Source: Janthinobacterium violaceinigrum
GTDB taxonomy: Bacteria; Pseudomonadota; Gammaproteobacteria; Burkholderiales; Burkholderiaceae_D
Reading direction: 5' to 3'
NCBI RefSeq assembly: GCF_009208555.1
Contig: NZ_WFLI01000010.1
Location: 1 to 64,000, forward strand
Length of the DNA: 64,000 nucleotides
Part shown: positions 17,551 through 26,310 of the stretch, piece after piece
Position numbering within the stretch: the first letter of the stretch is position 1
Layout of the letters: each line of letters starts with the position of its first letter
Notes under the pieces: generated by a model
Databases searched by the model: none
The model's input: the letters and a program-made list of their open reading frames with translations, nothing else
What the model was told of the DNA's origin: nothing
Program-made: the position numbers and the translations under genes

Positions 17551-18281
17551 GGCGCCACCTGTGCGCTGGAACCGGGTACGCCGCCGCAGTGCAGCGGCAA
17601 GGGCAGGGCGATGCTGGCGGCGGGGCGCGCGTCGGCGCTGGCCACCTGCGTACCCAGCCAGGCCGAGACGGCACCCACGTCGGCGTCCGACAGGCGCTGG
17701 GCCACTTGCGCCATGCAGTCGGGTGCGTGGGCGCGGCGGATGCCGTTCTTCCACGCGCCCAGCTGGGCGTTGATGTAGTCGCGCGGCAAGCCCAGCAAGC
17801 CGGGGATGGCGGGCGCCACGCCGGCCAGCTTCTCGCCGTGACAGGCGATACAGGCAGGAATCTTCTTGCCGGGATCGCCGTGCAGCACCAGCTGCTTGCC
17901 CCGCGCCAGGGCTGCCGTGCCGGCCCCGCTGGGCTGGGCCGGCGGCGGGGCAGGGTGCTGCGCCGCGAAGTGATCGGCGATTTCACGTAGGTAGTCGTCC
18001 GGCAAGTGCTCGACCATGTAGTTCATCATCGGATACTGGCGCCTTCCCTCGCGGAAATTGAGCAGCTGGTTGTACAGGTAGCCGGCCGGCTTGCCGGCGA
18101 TGCGGGGAAAGAAGGCGTCGTGGCGTTCCTTAGGCGCATGGCAGGCCGTGCACGCCTTGATGCGCTGTTCCAGGCTGTCGTGGCTGGCGGAGACGGCGGC
18201 GGGCGCGGCCAGCACCATGCCGGGCAGCGCGGCGGCCAGGGCCAGCAGGGAGAGGGAATGCAGTTGCCTGGAAAGTCGCAT
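17547..18281 (-). CDS. Diheme cytochrome c4-type protein
   Basis: 244 residues. Residues 1-26 are a signal peptide (ending VLAAP). Two haem motifs, CTACH (44-48) and CIACH (144-148), lie in two similar halves, each with the FPRIAGKPAGYLYNQL/IPGLLGLPRDYINAQL type segment that marks cytochrome c4. It carries electrons in the periplasm, often to terminal oxidases. It is first in a two-gene operon with the triheme cytochrome, whose start overlaps its stop by 4 bases. The C-terminal 40 residues are low-complexity. Confidence 0.9.
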   Translation of the reverse strand: MRLSRQLHSLSLLALAAALPGMVLAAPAAVSASHDSLEQRIKACTACHAPKERHDAFFPRIAGKPAGYLYNQLLNFREGRRQYPMMNYMVEHLPDDYLREIADHFAAQHPAPPPAQPSGAGTAALARGKQLVLHGDPGKKIPACIACHGEKLAGVAPAIPGLLGLPRDYINAQLGAWKNGIRRAHAPDCMAQVAQRLSDADVGAVSAWLGTQVASADARPAASIALPLPLHCGGVPGSSAQVAP

Positions 18282-18421
18282 GGAAAGATCACCTGTCTCG
18301 TCGGTCGGTATGGCGTGCCGGTGTTGCTCCCCGGATGTTGTTACCCTAGCATATAACGTGTGCTGTCACGGTGACAGGATCAGTTGTGCAATAAAACTAC
18401 GGATCAGTTTGAGGAGCAGGG

Positions 18422-19834
18422 TTGAAACGATATGAGGAATTGGCGGAAGAAGTGGCCGCCATGATAGCCACGCAGCTGTTGCTGCCGGGCGATAAATTGC
18501 CCTCCGTGCGCCAGCAGCATGCGCGCAGGGGCGTGAGCCCGTCGACGGTGTTCCAGGCCTACTATTTGCTCGAGGCGCGGGGCATGATCGTCTCGCGTCC
18601 CCGCTCCGGCTATTACGTGGCGCCGCAGCGCGCCGCGCTGGCCCCCGAGCCGGACAGCTCGCATCCGCTCGAGGCCAGCACCACCGTCGATGTCAGCGAC
18701 CTCGTGTTCGAAGTGCTGGGCGCCGCGGGCGCGCGCGATATCGTGCCCTTCGGTTCGGCCTTTCCCAGTCCCCATCTGTTCCCGATGGAACGGCTGGCAC
18801 GGGCCGTGTCGGCCAGCATGCGCCGCCTCGACCCGTGGAGCACCGTCACCGATTTATCCCTGGGCAATGCCGAACTGCGCCGCCAGATCGCCCTGCGCTA
18901 CCAGCTCGACGGCGTACCCGTTTCCAGCGACGACATCGTCATCACGAATGGCGCGCTGGAAGCGCTGAACCTGTGCCTGCAAGCCGTCACGCGGCCCGGC
19001 GACACGGTGCTGATCGAGTCGCCCAGCTTCTATGCCTGTCTGCAGGCGCTGGAGCGGCTGGAACTCAAAGCTGTCGAGATCGCCACCAGCCCGCGCGACG
19101 GGGTCGACCTGGCGGCACTCGAGGAATTGCTGCAGCGTCACCAGCCCAAGGCGTGTTGGCTGATGACGAGCTTTCAGAATCCCCTGGGCAGCCTGATGCC
19201 GCCGGAAAAGAAGCGCGCGTTGGTCGCGTTGCTGGCGCGCCATGGCGTGCCCCTGATCGAGGATGACGTGTATGGCGAGCTGTACTTCGGCAAACAGCGC
19301 CCGGGCTTGACGAAAAGCCACGACAGCGCGGGGCTCGTCATGCATTGCAGCTCGTTTTCCAAGACCCTGGCGCCCGGTTTCCGGCTGGGCTGGGCCGTGG
19401 CGGGCCGTTACGCGCGCCAGGTCGAGCGATTGAAACTGACGACCAGCCTGTCGGCGCCGATTCCGCTGCAGATGGCGCTGGCCGATTACCTGGCGCAGGG
19501 CGGCTACGACCGCCATTTGCGCCAGCTGCGGCTGACCCTGGCGGCGCAGCAAAACACCATGCTGCAAGCGATCGCCGTGCATTTTCCGCCTGGCACGCGG
19601 GTCACGCGGCCGCAGGGCGGCTATTTCGTCTGGGTGGAGATGCCCGCCAGTGTCGACGCGCTGGCCTTGCACCGCAGCGCGCTGGCGGCCGGCATCAGCA
19701 TCGCGCCCGGCCCCATCTTTTCCGCCACGCGCGCGTTTCGCCACTGCGTCCGCCTCAATTACGGCCACCCGTGGAGCCCGCAGCTGGAAGAGGCCATCGC
19801 CACCCTGGGACGGCTGGCGCAGGCGGCGGCATAA
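18422..19834 (+). CDS. MocR-type PLP-dependent transcriptional regulator
   Basis: 470 residues from TTG 18422, with GAGGAGC upstream. A GntR-type winged helix-turn-helix (about 1-70, LPGDKLPSVRQQHARRGVSPSTVFQAYYLLEARG) is fused to an aminotransferase-fold domain with the PLP lysine Lys314 (SSFSKTLAPGFRLGW). MocR proteins sense PLP and often a small amine, and control nearby genes. It is divergent from the cytochrome operon 140 bases away, which may be its target; that link is inference. A paralogue lies at 51.6 kb. Confidence 0.92.
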   Translation: MKRYEELAEEVAAMIATQLLLPGDKLPSVRQQHARRGVSPSTVFQAYYLLEARGMIVSRPRSGYYVAPQRAALAPEPDSSHPLEASTTVDVSDLVFEVLGAAGARDIVPFGSAFPSPHLFPMERLARAVSASMRRLDPWSTVTDLSLGNAELRRQIALRYQLDGVPVSSDDIVITNGALEALNLCLQAVTRPGDTVLIESPSFYACLQALERLELKAVEIATSPRDGVDLAALEELLQRHQPKACWLMTSFQNPLGSLMPPEKKRALVALLARHGVPLIEDDVYGELYFGKQRPGLTKSHDSAGLVMHCSSFSKTLAPGFRLGWAVAGRYARQVERLKLTTSLSAPIPLQMALADYLAQGGYDRHLRQLRLTLAAQQNTMLQAIAVHFPPGTRVTRPQGGYFVWVEMPASVDALALHRSALAAGISIAPGPIFSATRAFRHCVRLNYGHPWSPQLEEAIATLGRLAQAAA

Positions 19835-19935
19835 GGGCGCATGCAAAAAAAGTCCCTGGTGGCAGCAAGTGTTTCATTCCAAAAAGAAATATTGCTGTTA
19901 TATTGATGTATCTATAACTAATGATGGGAATGATA

Positions 19936-20283
19936 ATGGATAACACGCAGCCGGAAGTGGGTCGTACGCAAGATACGACGATCGCCATCCTGTCCCACGT
20001 TGGCGGCCTGTTCACCAGCTGGGTGGCGCCGCTGATCATTTATTTGATCAAGAAAGACGATGCGGATAAATTCTCGGCCGAGAACGCCCGCGAAGCGCTC
20101 AATTTCCAGATCACCCTGATCATCTGGTATTTCGCCTGCTTCATCCTGTCGTTCGTGCTGATCGGCCTGTTCCTGTTCTGGGTGGTGGCGCTGGCCAACC
20201 TGGTGTGCTCGATCGTCGCGGCCGTCAAGGCCAGCAACGGCGTCACCTACCGCTATCCCTTGACCTTGCGCCTCGTCAAGTAA
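19936..20283 (+). CDS. DUF4870 membrane protein
   Basis: 115 residues from ATG 19936, preceded by GGGAA at a proper distance; in-frame ATGs at 19921, 19924 and 19930 are less likely. It has the DUF4870 layout: HVGGLFTSWVAPLIIYLIKKDD, then ENAREALNFQITLIIW and a long hydrophobic part with two or three membrane spans, ending in a short basic tail. These small membrane proteins of unknown function are frequent in Oxalobacteraceae. It seems monocistronic. The upstream sequence is AT-rich and may hold a promoter near 19892-19918. Confidence 0.85.
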   Translation: MDNTQPEVGRTQDTTIAILSHVGGLFTSWVAPLIIYLIKKDDADKFSAENAREALNFQITLIIWYFACFILSFVLIGLFLFWVVALANLVCSIVAAVKASNGVTYRYPLTLRLVK

Positions 20284-20304
20284 GGCTGTACGGCCTGCCG
20301 GGTG

Positions 20305-20733
20305 TCAGCCCGGGCGGCCGGGCAGCGCCAGGAATGCGGCAAAGCCGGGCGCCACCGTGGTGGTGGCGCCGGTTTCGTGCGACCACAGCACGACTGCCGG
20401 TTCGCCCGTCGCCTCCGTTTGCGCATAGTCAAAACAATAGTAATCGCCCGTGCCGAATTGGGCAAAGGGCAGCAGGCTGCCGGCGTCGGTGCCGGACCCG
20501 TCCATATTCTCCAGCCACTGCTGCCAGTCTTCCTGGTAGTGGCGCGTAATCGATTCCCACGTCTTGCGCGCGTTGGCCGCATCGTAGACGGGAAACACGC
20601 TCAAGGCACCCAGCGCGCGGCCATTGTTCACCAATAACCATTGCACGAAGGACGGGGGCAGCGCGCGCCCCAGCGCCTGTTCGGCGGCCGCGATCGCGGC
20701 GGGCGTGGTGCCGGTCGATGTATTTTTGTTCAT
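20305..20733 (-). CDS. SMI1/KNR4 family protein
   Basis: 142 residues with the SMI1/KNR4 (SUKH) fold: AAEQALGRALPPSFVQWLLVNNG near 15-38, then WESITRHYQEDWQQWLENM and a C-terminal region with GDYYCFDYAQT and PAVVLWSHETG. In bacteria such proteins are often immunity proteins for contact-dependent toxins. No toxin gene is adjacent, so it may be an orphan immunity gene or a housekeeping member. The start has no clear ribosome binding site. It converges on the DUF4870 gene. Confidence 0.85.
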   Translation of the reverse strand: MNKNTSTGTTPAAIAAAEQALGRALPPSFVQWLLVNNGRALGALSVFPVYDAANARKTWESITRHYQEDWQQWLENMDGSGTDAGSLLPFAQFGTGDYYCFDYAQTEATGEPAVVLWSHETGATTTVAPGFAAFLALPGRPG

Positions 20734-20777
20734 GAGAATATGTGACGGTGCCGGCCAGGCGCGGTGGCTGTACCGGT

Positions 20778-21425
20778 TCAGGCAGGCACGGCGGGCGGCG
20801 CCGGCGGCGTGCTGGCGCGCGGGGCCTTCTGCGGCGCGACCTTGCCGCCGTCAGCGATCCAGCGGCGGTACACGCGCAGGGCCACTTGCGCATCGTCGGC
20901 CGCGTACAGGATCTGCTTTTCCGTCAGGCGCGCGGTGGCCCAGTTGGTGGTGGAGATCTTTTTCGATTTCTGCAGGTGCAGGCCGAAGAACTTGGCCACG
21001 GCCGTCTTCGCGCCCAGGTCGTTGCGCTGGCCGCCGCGCAGGGCGACGGACAGGTCGAGCACCTGGGCCGGCGCGATGCCCAGCTTGTTGCGCAGGCGCT
21101 TGACGTCGTCGGACAGGCCGAAGCCCACCTTCAAGGTGGTGGTCGATTCGAGGATGGCTTTCAGTTCGGCCAGGGCCGGGGCCGGCGTGCTGCCCACCTG
21201 GAACAGGTAGGCGATGTCGTCGGTGGCCAGCTGGATCAGGTGCGGTCCCGTGGAGGACTCGCCCTTGACGAACGTCGGCTTCGATTCCGTATCGAAGCCG
21301 ATGGCGTCCGCTGCCAGCAGGGCAGCCATGGCTGCCCTGGCGTCGTCACTGGTGCGTACCAGCTTGACGTGGTCGAGTGCGATGCCTTGATACGGGGGCA
21401 GTGGCGGTGCGGCAGCTGTGTCCAT
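20778..21425 (-). CDS. DEDDy-type 3'-5' exonuclease
   Basis: 215 residues with the three exonuclease motifs: Exo I FDTESKP (Asp45 and Glu47), Exo II VGFGLSDDVKRL (Asp106/107) and Exo III YAADDAQVALRVY (Tyr174 and Asp178, Y-x3-D). The single domain is close to the RNase D/WRN-exonuclease group without the HRDC domain of RNase D. The expected activity is trimming of RNA or DNA 3' ends. It lies 9 bases after proQ in the same direction and is probably co-transcribed with it, so the product may act in RNA turnover with the RNA chaperone. Confidence 0.88.
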   Translation of the reverse strand: MDTAAAPPLPPYQGIALDHVKLVRTSDDARAAMAALLAADAIGFDTESKPTFVKGESSTGPHLIQLATDDIAYLFQVGSTPAPALAELKAILESTTTLKVGFGLSDDVKRLRNKLGIAPAQVLDLSVALRGGQRNDLGAKTAVAKFFGLHLQKSKKISTTNWATARLTEKQILYAADDAQVALRVYRRWIADGGKVAPQKAPRASTPPAPPAVPA

Positions 21426-21434
21426 GAAACCGGA

Positions 21435-21944
21435 TCAGCCTTTGCGCGAGAATTTCGCGGTCAGCTGATTCAGTTTTTCCAGGCGCAAACGGTTCGCTTC
21501 TTCGGCGGCAGCGGCGTCGCGTTCGGCTTTCTTGCGCTCGGCTTCTTTCTTGAAGCGTTGCTGCAATACTTGCGTGGCGTGGTCGCGGTGCGTTTGCGTC
21601 ACTTCCGCGCCGGCTGTGCCGTCGAGGTCGTAGCGTACCTTGGCTTTTTCCATCACGCGCAGGTAGCGCAGCGAACCCGTGTGGATGCCCAGCGCCGTGC
21701 GCATCAGCTTGCGGTCCAGGTCCGGCAGGCGCGCCAGGATCTGCTTGTCGATACCGATCGACAAGGGCAGGCAATCGCGGAATGGCGGGAATTGCTCCTG
21801 GAACTGCTTGAGCAGCGCGCGCGCGGTCAGGCCGGCAGGCGCCGGCGTGGTCGCTGCGGCCGGTGCCGCCGCTGGGGCTGCATCGACTGGCGTGTCAGGA
21901 GTGGTGGCTTGCTGGTCTGGCGTGGAGCTGGTCATCGACATCAT
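21435..21944 (-). CDS. proQ: ProQ/FinO family RNA chaperone
   Basis: 169 residues from the ATG at 21942-21944; an adjacent in-frame ATG at 21939-21941 is equally possible and the ribosome binding site is weak. After a 40-residue Ala/Pro/Thr-rich disordered start comes the ProQ/FinO domain (LLKQFQEQFPPFRDCLPLSIGIDKQI split around residue 60, then KLMRTALGIHTGSLRYLRVM), which binds structured RNA and 3' ends of small RNAs. The C-terminal part is highly charged (many Lys and Glu) and helical. It heads a two-gene unit with the exonuclease. Confidence 0.93.
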   Translation of the reverse strand: MMSMTSSTPDQQATTPDTPVDAAPAAAPAAATTPAPAGLTARALLKQFQEQFPPFRDCLPLSIGIDKQILARLPDLDRKLMRTALGIHTGSLRYLRVMEKAKVRYDLDGTAGAEVTQTHRDHATQVLQQRFKKEAERKKAERDAAAAEEANRLRLEKLNQLTAKFSRKG

Positions 21945-22069
21945 TGGTTGGGCTATAAAAGGGGAGCATAGCACGCGCCACAGGCAAGTGCATTGTCTTT
22001 TTTGGCAACTTGCACTGCGATAGGCGGGTCCGCACTACAGCGGCCACAGCGCGAAATGCGGGAAATGTG

Positions 22070-22075
22070 TATAAT
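22070..22075 (+). promoter_or_regulatory. Candidate -10 box upstream of rpoD
   Basis: Perfect TATAAT preceded by GTG. No good -35 box is seen at the usual distance. Confidence 0.45.
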
Positions 22076-22165
22076 GTCGGCTTGCGCTGATGACTGGACC
22101 CCATGTTTGACGGTCTGGCTCAGGTGTGCAGGGGATAGGAGCAGTGCGGTGCAGGGCCATGATTA

Positions 22166-22171
22166 TTGACA
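22166..22171 (+). promoter_or_regulatory. Candidate -35 box upstream of rpoD
   Basis: Perfect TTGACA. A matching -10 is weak (tttgct at 22189-22194, 17-base spacing), so this is a low-confidence promoter. Confidence 0.35.
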
Positions 22172-22271
22172 TTTTTGATATCAGATATTTTGCTTATCAA
22201 TTATCCAGATAACTGGCCTTCGTGCATAATCTTGCTCTCCGCTGTGTCTTCACTGAACAACAATAGATTCA

Positions 22272-22297
22272 AGCCCGTTCTGGTACGGGCTTTTTTT
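22272..22297 (+). terminator. Rho-independent terminator in the rpoD leader
   Basis: Stem agcccgt/acgggct with a 6-base loop and seven T (22291-22297). It is not downstream of any gene on this strand, so it ends a small transcript or acts as an attenuator. Confidence 0.8.
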
Positions 22298-22391
22298 CAT
22301 TCCGCAATGTACATCGCTTATTTATCTGACCCGGCTTCGGCCCCGCCGCCGCTGGATGCGCGGGCTTTGAACGTCCCGATAGACAGGCGCC

Positions 22392-22409
22392 GCTGCCGTT
22401 AACGGCAGC
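22392..22409. repeat. 18-base perfect palindrome in the rpoD leader
   Basis: gctgccgttaacggcagc, about 97 bases before the rpoD start; it could be an operator or an RNA hairpin. Confidence 0.6.
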
Positions 22410-22505
22410 CGCAACAATACGCTCCATCGAGTCCGGTTTCGCAGGCTTAGGTGGAATCATTCACTTCGCGCCGACACCATCTGGTCTCGCATTAAGAGAT
22501 ATCTC

Positions 22506-25049
22506 ATGAAGAATACGCCAAAAACTTTAACGTTGTCCGCCAAGGCGCCACGCCCAGCCGCGGCACCGCTTGCCGTACCAAAAACGACTTTATCTTACTT
22601 CATCGATAATGCGCAAGCGAATCCGGAAGCCACCGTCACGACGGCGCCTACCGTTGTCACCGTCGTCAAGAAAAGCCGCTCGCGCCTGGCTGCCGTGCCG
22701 CCCGCCGAAACGGTAGCGGAAGCAGCGGTTGCCGCGCCCGTGGCCGAGGCTGCCGAAGCCGTAGAAGCGGCGCCCGCCAAGACGCCGAGCGTCAAGGTGG
22801 CGCCAAGCGCCAAGGCAGCGCCTGCGCCGCGCAAGGTCAGCGAAAGCGCCGCCACGAACAAAGTGGTGACGGCAGCCCGTTCGAAAGTCGTGCGCGCCAA
22901 GCCCGAAGCGGCGCCCGTGACCATCATTACCGGTGCGCAAGTGGTCAGCAAGACCACGGACGCCGATGCCCTGGCCGCCATCGATACTTCGAATTACTTC
23001 TTGCCGACCGTCAAGGTTCCGGGCCGCCGCGGCCGCAAGCCCAGCGAATTCACGCCGGAAAACGATGAAGTGGCAGCACTGAACGCCGTCGAGCGCGCCG
23101 AACTGAAGGCCGTGTCGAAAGCGCGCGACCGCAAGGCCAAGGGCGGCCTGGCGGACGCGCTGGGAGATCCGGAAGCATCGGCAGCGGACCTGGAACGCCG
23201 TCGCAAGCAGATCACGGGCTTGATCAACATGGGCAAGGAACGCGGTTTCCTCACCTATGCCGAGATCAATGACCAATTGCCAGAAAACATCATCGATCCG
23301 GAAGCCATCGAAGGCATCATCGCCACGTTCAACGACATGGGCATCGCCGTCTACGAGCGCGCCCCTGACGCGGAAAGCCTGTTGTTGACCGACAACGTCG
23401 CCACCGTCACCAGCGACGATGAAGTGGAAGCGGCTGCCGCGACCGCCCTGTCGACGGTCGATTCCGACTTCGGCCGCACCACCGACCCTGTGCGCATGTA
23501 CATGCGTGAAATGGGCGCCGTGGCGCTGCTGACGCGCGAAGGCGAGATCGAGATCGCCAAGCGCATCGAAGGCGGCCTGAAGGACATGATCCAGGCGATT
23601 TCCGCCTGCCCCACCACGATCGGCGAAATCGTTGCCCTGTCGCAAAAAATCGCGCGCGACGAAATCAAGGTCGATGAAGTGGTCGACGGCTTTGTCGATT
23701 TGAACGAAAGCAATGCTCCGGCACCTGCTGCCGCCGCGCCTGTCGCCGCCAGCGGCGACGACGAGGAAGAGGAAGAGGAAGCCGAGGAAGAAGACGGCGA
23801 CGCCAATGGCGGCGCGGCCGGTTTCTCCAGCGAGCAATTGGCCCAGCTGAAAAAGAATGCGTTGGAGAAATTCAACGTCATTTCCACGCAGTACGACAAG
23901 ATGCGCAAGGCGCCCGAGGGTTACAACTCGAAAGCCTACGTCAAGGCGCAGGAAGCCATTTCGCAGGAATTGCTGGGCATCCGCTTCACGGCCAAGGTCG
24001 TGGAAAAGCTGTGCGACACCCTGCGCGGCCAGATGGAAGAAGTGCGCCACATCGAGCGCGCCGTGCTGGAATTGTGCGTGAACAAATGCGGCATGCCGCG
24101 CGCCCACTTCATCAAGGTATTCCCGGGCAATGAATGCGACCTGGAATGGGTCGACCGCGAAGTCGACTGCAAGTACCCGTACAGCGCCATCCTCAGCCGC
24201 AACGTGCCTGCCGTCAAGGAACTGCAAAAGAAGATGATCGACCTGCAAGCGCGCGTGGCCCTGCCGCTGGCGGACTTGCGCAAGATCAACAAGCAGATGG
24301 CTGCCGGCGAAAAGCGCGCCCGTCACGCGAAACGCGAAATGACGGTCGCCAACTTGCGCCTGGTCATTTCGATCGCCAAGAAATACATCAACCGCGGCTT
24401 GCAATTCCTCGACCTGATCCAGGAAGGCAACATCGGCTTGCTGAAGGCCGTCGACAAGTTCGAATACCGCCGCGGCTACAAGTTCTCGACCTACGCCACC
24501 TGGTGGATCCGCCAGGCCATCACGCGGTCGATCGCCGACATGGCCCGCACCATCCGCGTGCCCGTGCACATGATCGAAACGATCAACAAGATGAACCGCA
24601 TCTCGCGCCAGATCATGCAGGAAACGGGCAGCGAGCCGGACCTGGCGACCCTGGCCGTCAAGATGGAAATGCCGGAGAACAAGGTGCGCGAAATCATGAA
24701 GATCGCGAAAGAGCCGATTTCCATGGAAACGCCGATGGGCGAAGATGGCGATTCGCAACTGGGCGACTTCATCGAAGACAACACCACCCTGGCGCCGCTG
24801 GACGCCGCGCTGCACGCGTCGATGCGCAACGTGATCAAGGAAGTGCTGGACTCCCTGACGCCGCGCGAAGCGAAAGTGCTGCGTATGCGTTATGGCGTGG
24901 AAATGTCGAACGACCACACGCTGGAAGAAGTGGGCAAGCAGTTCGACGTGACGCGCGAGCGTATCCGCCAGATCGAAGCGAAAGCCATGAGCAAGCTGCG
25001 CCAGCCTTCGCGTTCGGACAAGCTGAAAACCTTCTTGACTCAAAATTAA
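22506..25049 (+). CDS. rpoD: Primary sigma factor RpoD (sigma-70)
   Basis: 847 residues, against 613 in E. coli. The first 225 or so are Ala/Lys/Pro-rich and lead to region 1.1 ([20 protein letters not shown], about 239-258). Region 1.2 follows ([11 protein letters not shown]), then a non-conserved part with an acidic run around 418-430. Regions 2.1-2.4 contain [20 protein letters not shown] and [17 protein letters not shown]. Region 3 and region 4.2 ([20 protein letters not shown]) complete it. It directs RNA polymerase to housekeeping promoters. The leader contains a terminator and a palindrome, and a strong terminator follows the gene. dnaG and rpsU, often upstream of rpoD, are not adjacent here. 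Confidence 0.98.
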   Translation: MKNTPKTLTLSAKAPRPAAAPLAVPKTTLSYFIDNAQANPEATVTTAPTVVTVVKKSRSRLAAVPPAETVAEAAVAAPVAEAAEAVEAAPAKTPSVKVAPSAKAAPAPRKVSESAATNKVVTAARSKVVRAKPEAAPVTIITGAQVVSKTTDADALAAIDTSNYFLPTVKVPGRRGRKPSEFTPENDEVAALNAVERAELKAVSKARDRKAKGGLADALGDPEASAADLERRRKQITGLINMGKERGFLTYAEINDQLPENIIDPEAIEGIIATFNDMGIAVYERAPDAESLLLTDNVATVTSDDEVEAAAATALSTVDSDFGRTTDPVRMYMREMGAVALLTREGEIEIAKRIEGGLKDMIQAISACPTTIGEIVALSQKIARDEIKVDEVVDGFVDLNESNAPAPAAAAPVAASGDDEEEEEEAEEEDGDANGGAAGFSSEQLAQLKKNALEKFNVISTQYDKMRKAPEGYNSKAYVKAQEAISQELLGIRFTAKVVEKLCDTLRGQMEEVRHIERAVLELCVNKCGMPRAHFIKVFPGNECDLEWVDREVDCKYPYSAILSRNVPAVKELQKKMIDLQARVALPLADLRKINKQMAAGEKRARHAKREMTVANLRLVISIAKKYINRGLQFLDLIQEGNIGLLKAVDKFEYRRGYKFSTYATWWIRQAITRSIADMARTIRVPVHMIETINKMNRISRQIMQETGSEPDLATLAVKMEMPENKVREIMKIAKEPISMETPMGEDGDSQLGDFIEDNTTLAPLDAALHASMRNVIKEVLDSLTPREAKVLRMRYGVEMSNDHTLEEVGKQFDVTRERIRQIEAKAMSKLRQPSRSDKLKTFLTQN

Positions 25050-25064
25050 GTAGTCAACAGGCAA

Positions 25065-25095
25065 TAAAAAAGGAGGCGCGGGCCTCCTTTTTTTA
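25065..25095 (+). terminator. Rho-independent terminator of rpoD
   Basis: Stem aggaggc/gcctcct (25071-25077 and 25082-25088) with A run before and T run after (25088-25094); it may serve both strands. Confidence 0.88.
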
Positions 25096-25115
25096 CGCTC
25101 GTGCCGCGCGCGGCC

Positions 25116-26255
25116 TTACAGGAAGTGCATGCGCTGGCCCGCCAGGCCCGCGCGGTGGCGGCGCTGCAGCTTGTACAGCAGCACGCCGCTGGCGGAGATG
25201 AGGAAGGTGATGACCAGCCAGTCCAGCGGGTTGCTGCGGTGCGGCGCGGGAGCCGCCTGCGACGGCACGGCGAAGGCCTGGAACTTGTGCCCCGTGTAGA
25301 TGGCGCCCACCACCAGGCCCGCATCCGTGATCTTGTTGGTCAGATACAGGCCGTCGTCGCGGCGGCGCACCGTCATCACGCCTTCCTTGTAGACAAAAGT
25401 CATCGGCTCATAGCCGTTGATGTTGACGCTGCCGACCACGTGTCCGGCCGCGTTGACGGCCGTGGCGTAGCTGTCGCCCTGGCCGATCAGGGCGCCCAGG
25501 TCGAGCATGCGCTTGCCGTCCCAGGCAAATGCGTGCCAGCGGCGTTTCTCCGTTTCCGACGCACCCACGATCAGGCCCGCGTCATTGATGGCGGTGGCCG
25601 AGCTGATGCGTCCGCCGGGCAGGGTGCCGATTTCCTGCATGCCCGTGCCGGGCCGGTAGACGAAGGCGCGGCGGAAGCCGTCGCTGCGCTGCGCCGTGCC
25701 CACCACCACGCCATGCGTGTTCAGACCGCTGGCATAGCTGCTGGCGCCGCCCAGGGTGCCCAGGTCTTGCAGGCTGTGATCGGCTTTCGTGACGAAGGCG
25801 TGGAAGTCGCCGCCGCTCGTATCGGCATAGCCGGCGATCGTGCCGTCGCGCGTGATGGCCGTGGCATAGCTGCTGGTGCCGCCCAGGGTGCCCAGGTCGC
25901 GCATGCCGCCCGCATCCTCAAAGCGGAAGGCATGCCAGGCGCCGCTGGCCGTCTGCGCGGAACCCACCACCACGCCATGGGTATTGATGGCCTTGGTGAA
26001 ACCTTCATTGCCGCCCAAGGTGCCCAGCTCGCGGATGCGGCCATGCTGATACGTCACGGCGCGGCGCCGTCCTTCTTCCTCCAGGATGACGCCGGCCACC
26101 AGGCCAGCGGGATTGAGGTCGGATGCGATGCTGCCATTGCCATCCCTTTCGCCAAAGCCGCGTTCGGCATAGATGGCGGCGCTGGCGCCGGGAACGGCGG
26201 CCAGCAGGAGCAGGCCGAGCAATGGGGTGCGGAAGCAGGAGAACCGTGGCAGCAT
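25116..26255 (-). CDS. HAF-repeat exported protein
   Basis: 379 residues from the ATG at 26253-26255 with GAGGAAA upstream. A signal peptide (about 1-27, ending GASA) is followed by at least five repeats of the HAF type (family also called extracellular repeat, HAF), each with xLGTLGG followed 15-17 residues later by G-V/I-V-x-G. Near the end (about 350-365) a hydrophobic helix (LVITFLISASGVLLY) is followed by a basic tail (KLQRRHR), so the protein is probably anchored at the inner membrane or sorted by a C-terminal signal. Such proteins form beta-propeller-like folds; the function is unknown. It converges on rpoD. Confidence 0.85.
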   Translation of the reverse strand: MLPRFSCFRTPLLGLLLLAAVPGASAAIYAERGFGERDGNGSIASDLNPAGLVAGVILEEEGRRRAVTYQHGRIRELGTLGGNEGFTKAINTHGVVVGSAQTASGAWHAFRFEDAGGMRDLGTLGGTSSYATAITRDGTIAGYADTSGGDFHAFVTKADHSLQDLGTLGGASSYASGLNTHGVVVGTAQRSDGFRRAFVYRPGTGMQEIGTLPGGRISSATAINDAGLIVGASETEKRRWHAFAWDGKRMLDLGALIGQGDSYATAVNAAGHVVGSVNINGYEPMTFVYKEGVMTVRRRDDGLYLTNKITDAGLVVGAIYTGHKFQAFAVPSQAAPAPHRSNPLDWLVITFLISASGVLLYKLQRRHRAGLAGQRMHFL

Positions 26256-26310
26256 GTTAGTTTCCTCAAAGAAAAAACCCACTATACTTTTTTATGCTGA
26301 AAATGCATAC

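Larger units (their letters stand above)
21945..22505 (+). other. proQ-rpoD intergenic region with possible small RNA or leader
   Basis: 560 bases with no supported gene but with regulatory signs: TATAAT at 22070-22075, TTGACA at 22166-22171, a full rho-independent terminator at 22272-22297 and an 18-base perfect palindrome at 22392-22409. It holds the promoter of proQ on one strand and of rpoD on the other. The terminator lies more than 200 bases before rpoD, so transcripts begun upstream may stop there. Confidence 0.6.

Noticed and set aside
20305..20733. SMI1/KNR4 gene as part of a toxin-immunity system
   Set aside because: No polymorphic toxin, secretion or repeat gene is next to it, so no system is claimed.
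22070..22300. 6S RNA gene before rpoD
   Set aside because: No long near-palindromic rod with a central bubble could be drawn; kept only as an unspecified small RNA or leader.
22590..25064. Leftward 824-residue frame
   Set aside because: Antisense shadow of rpoD.
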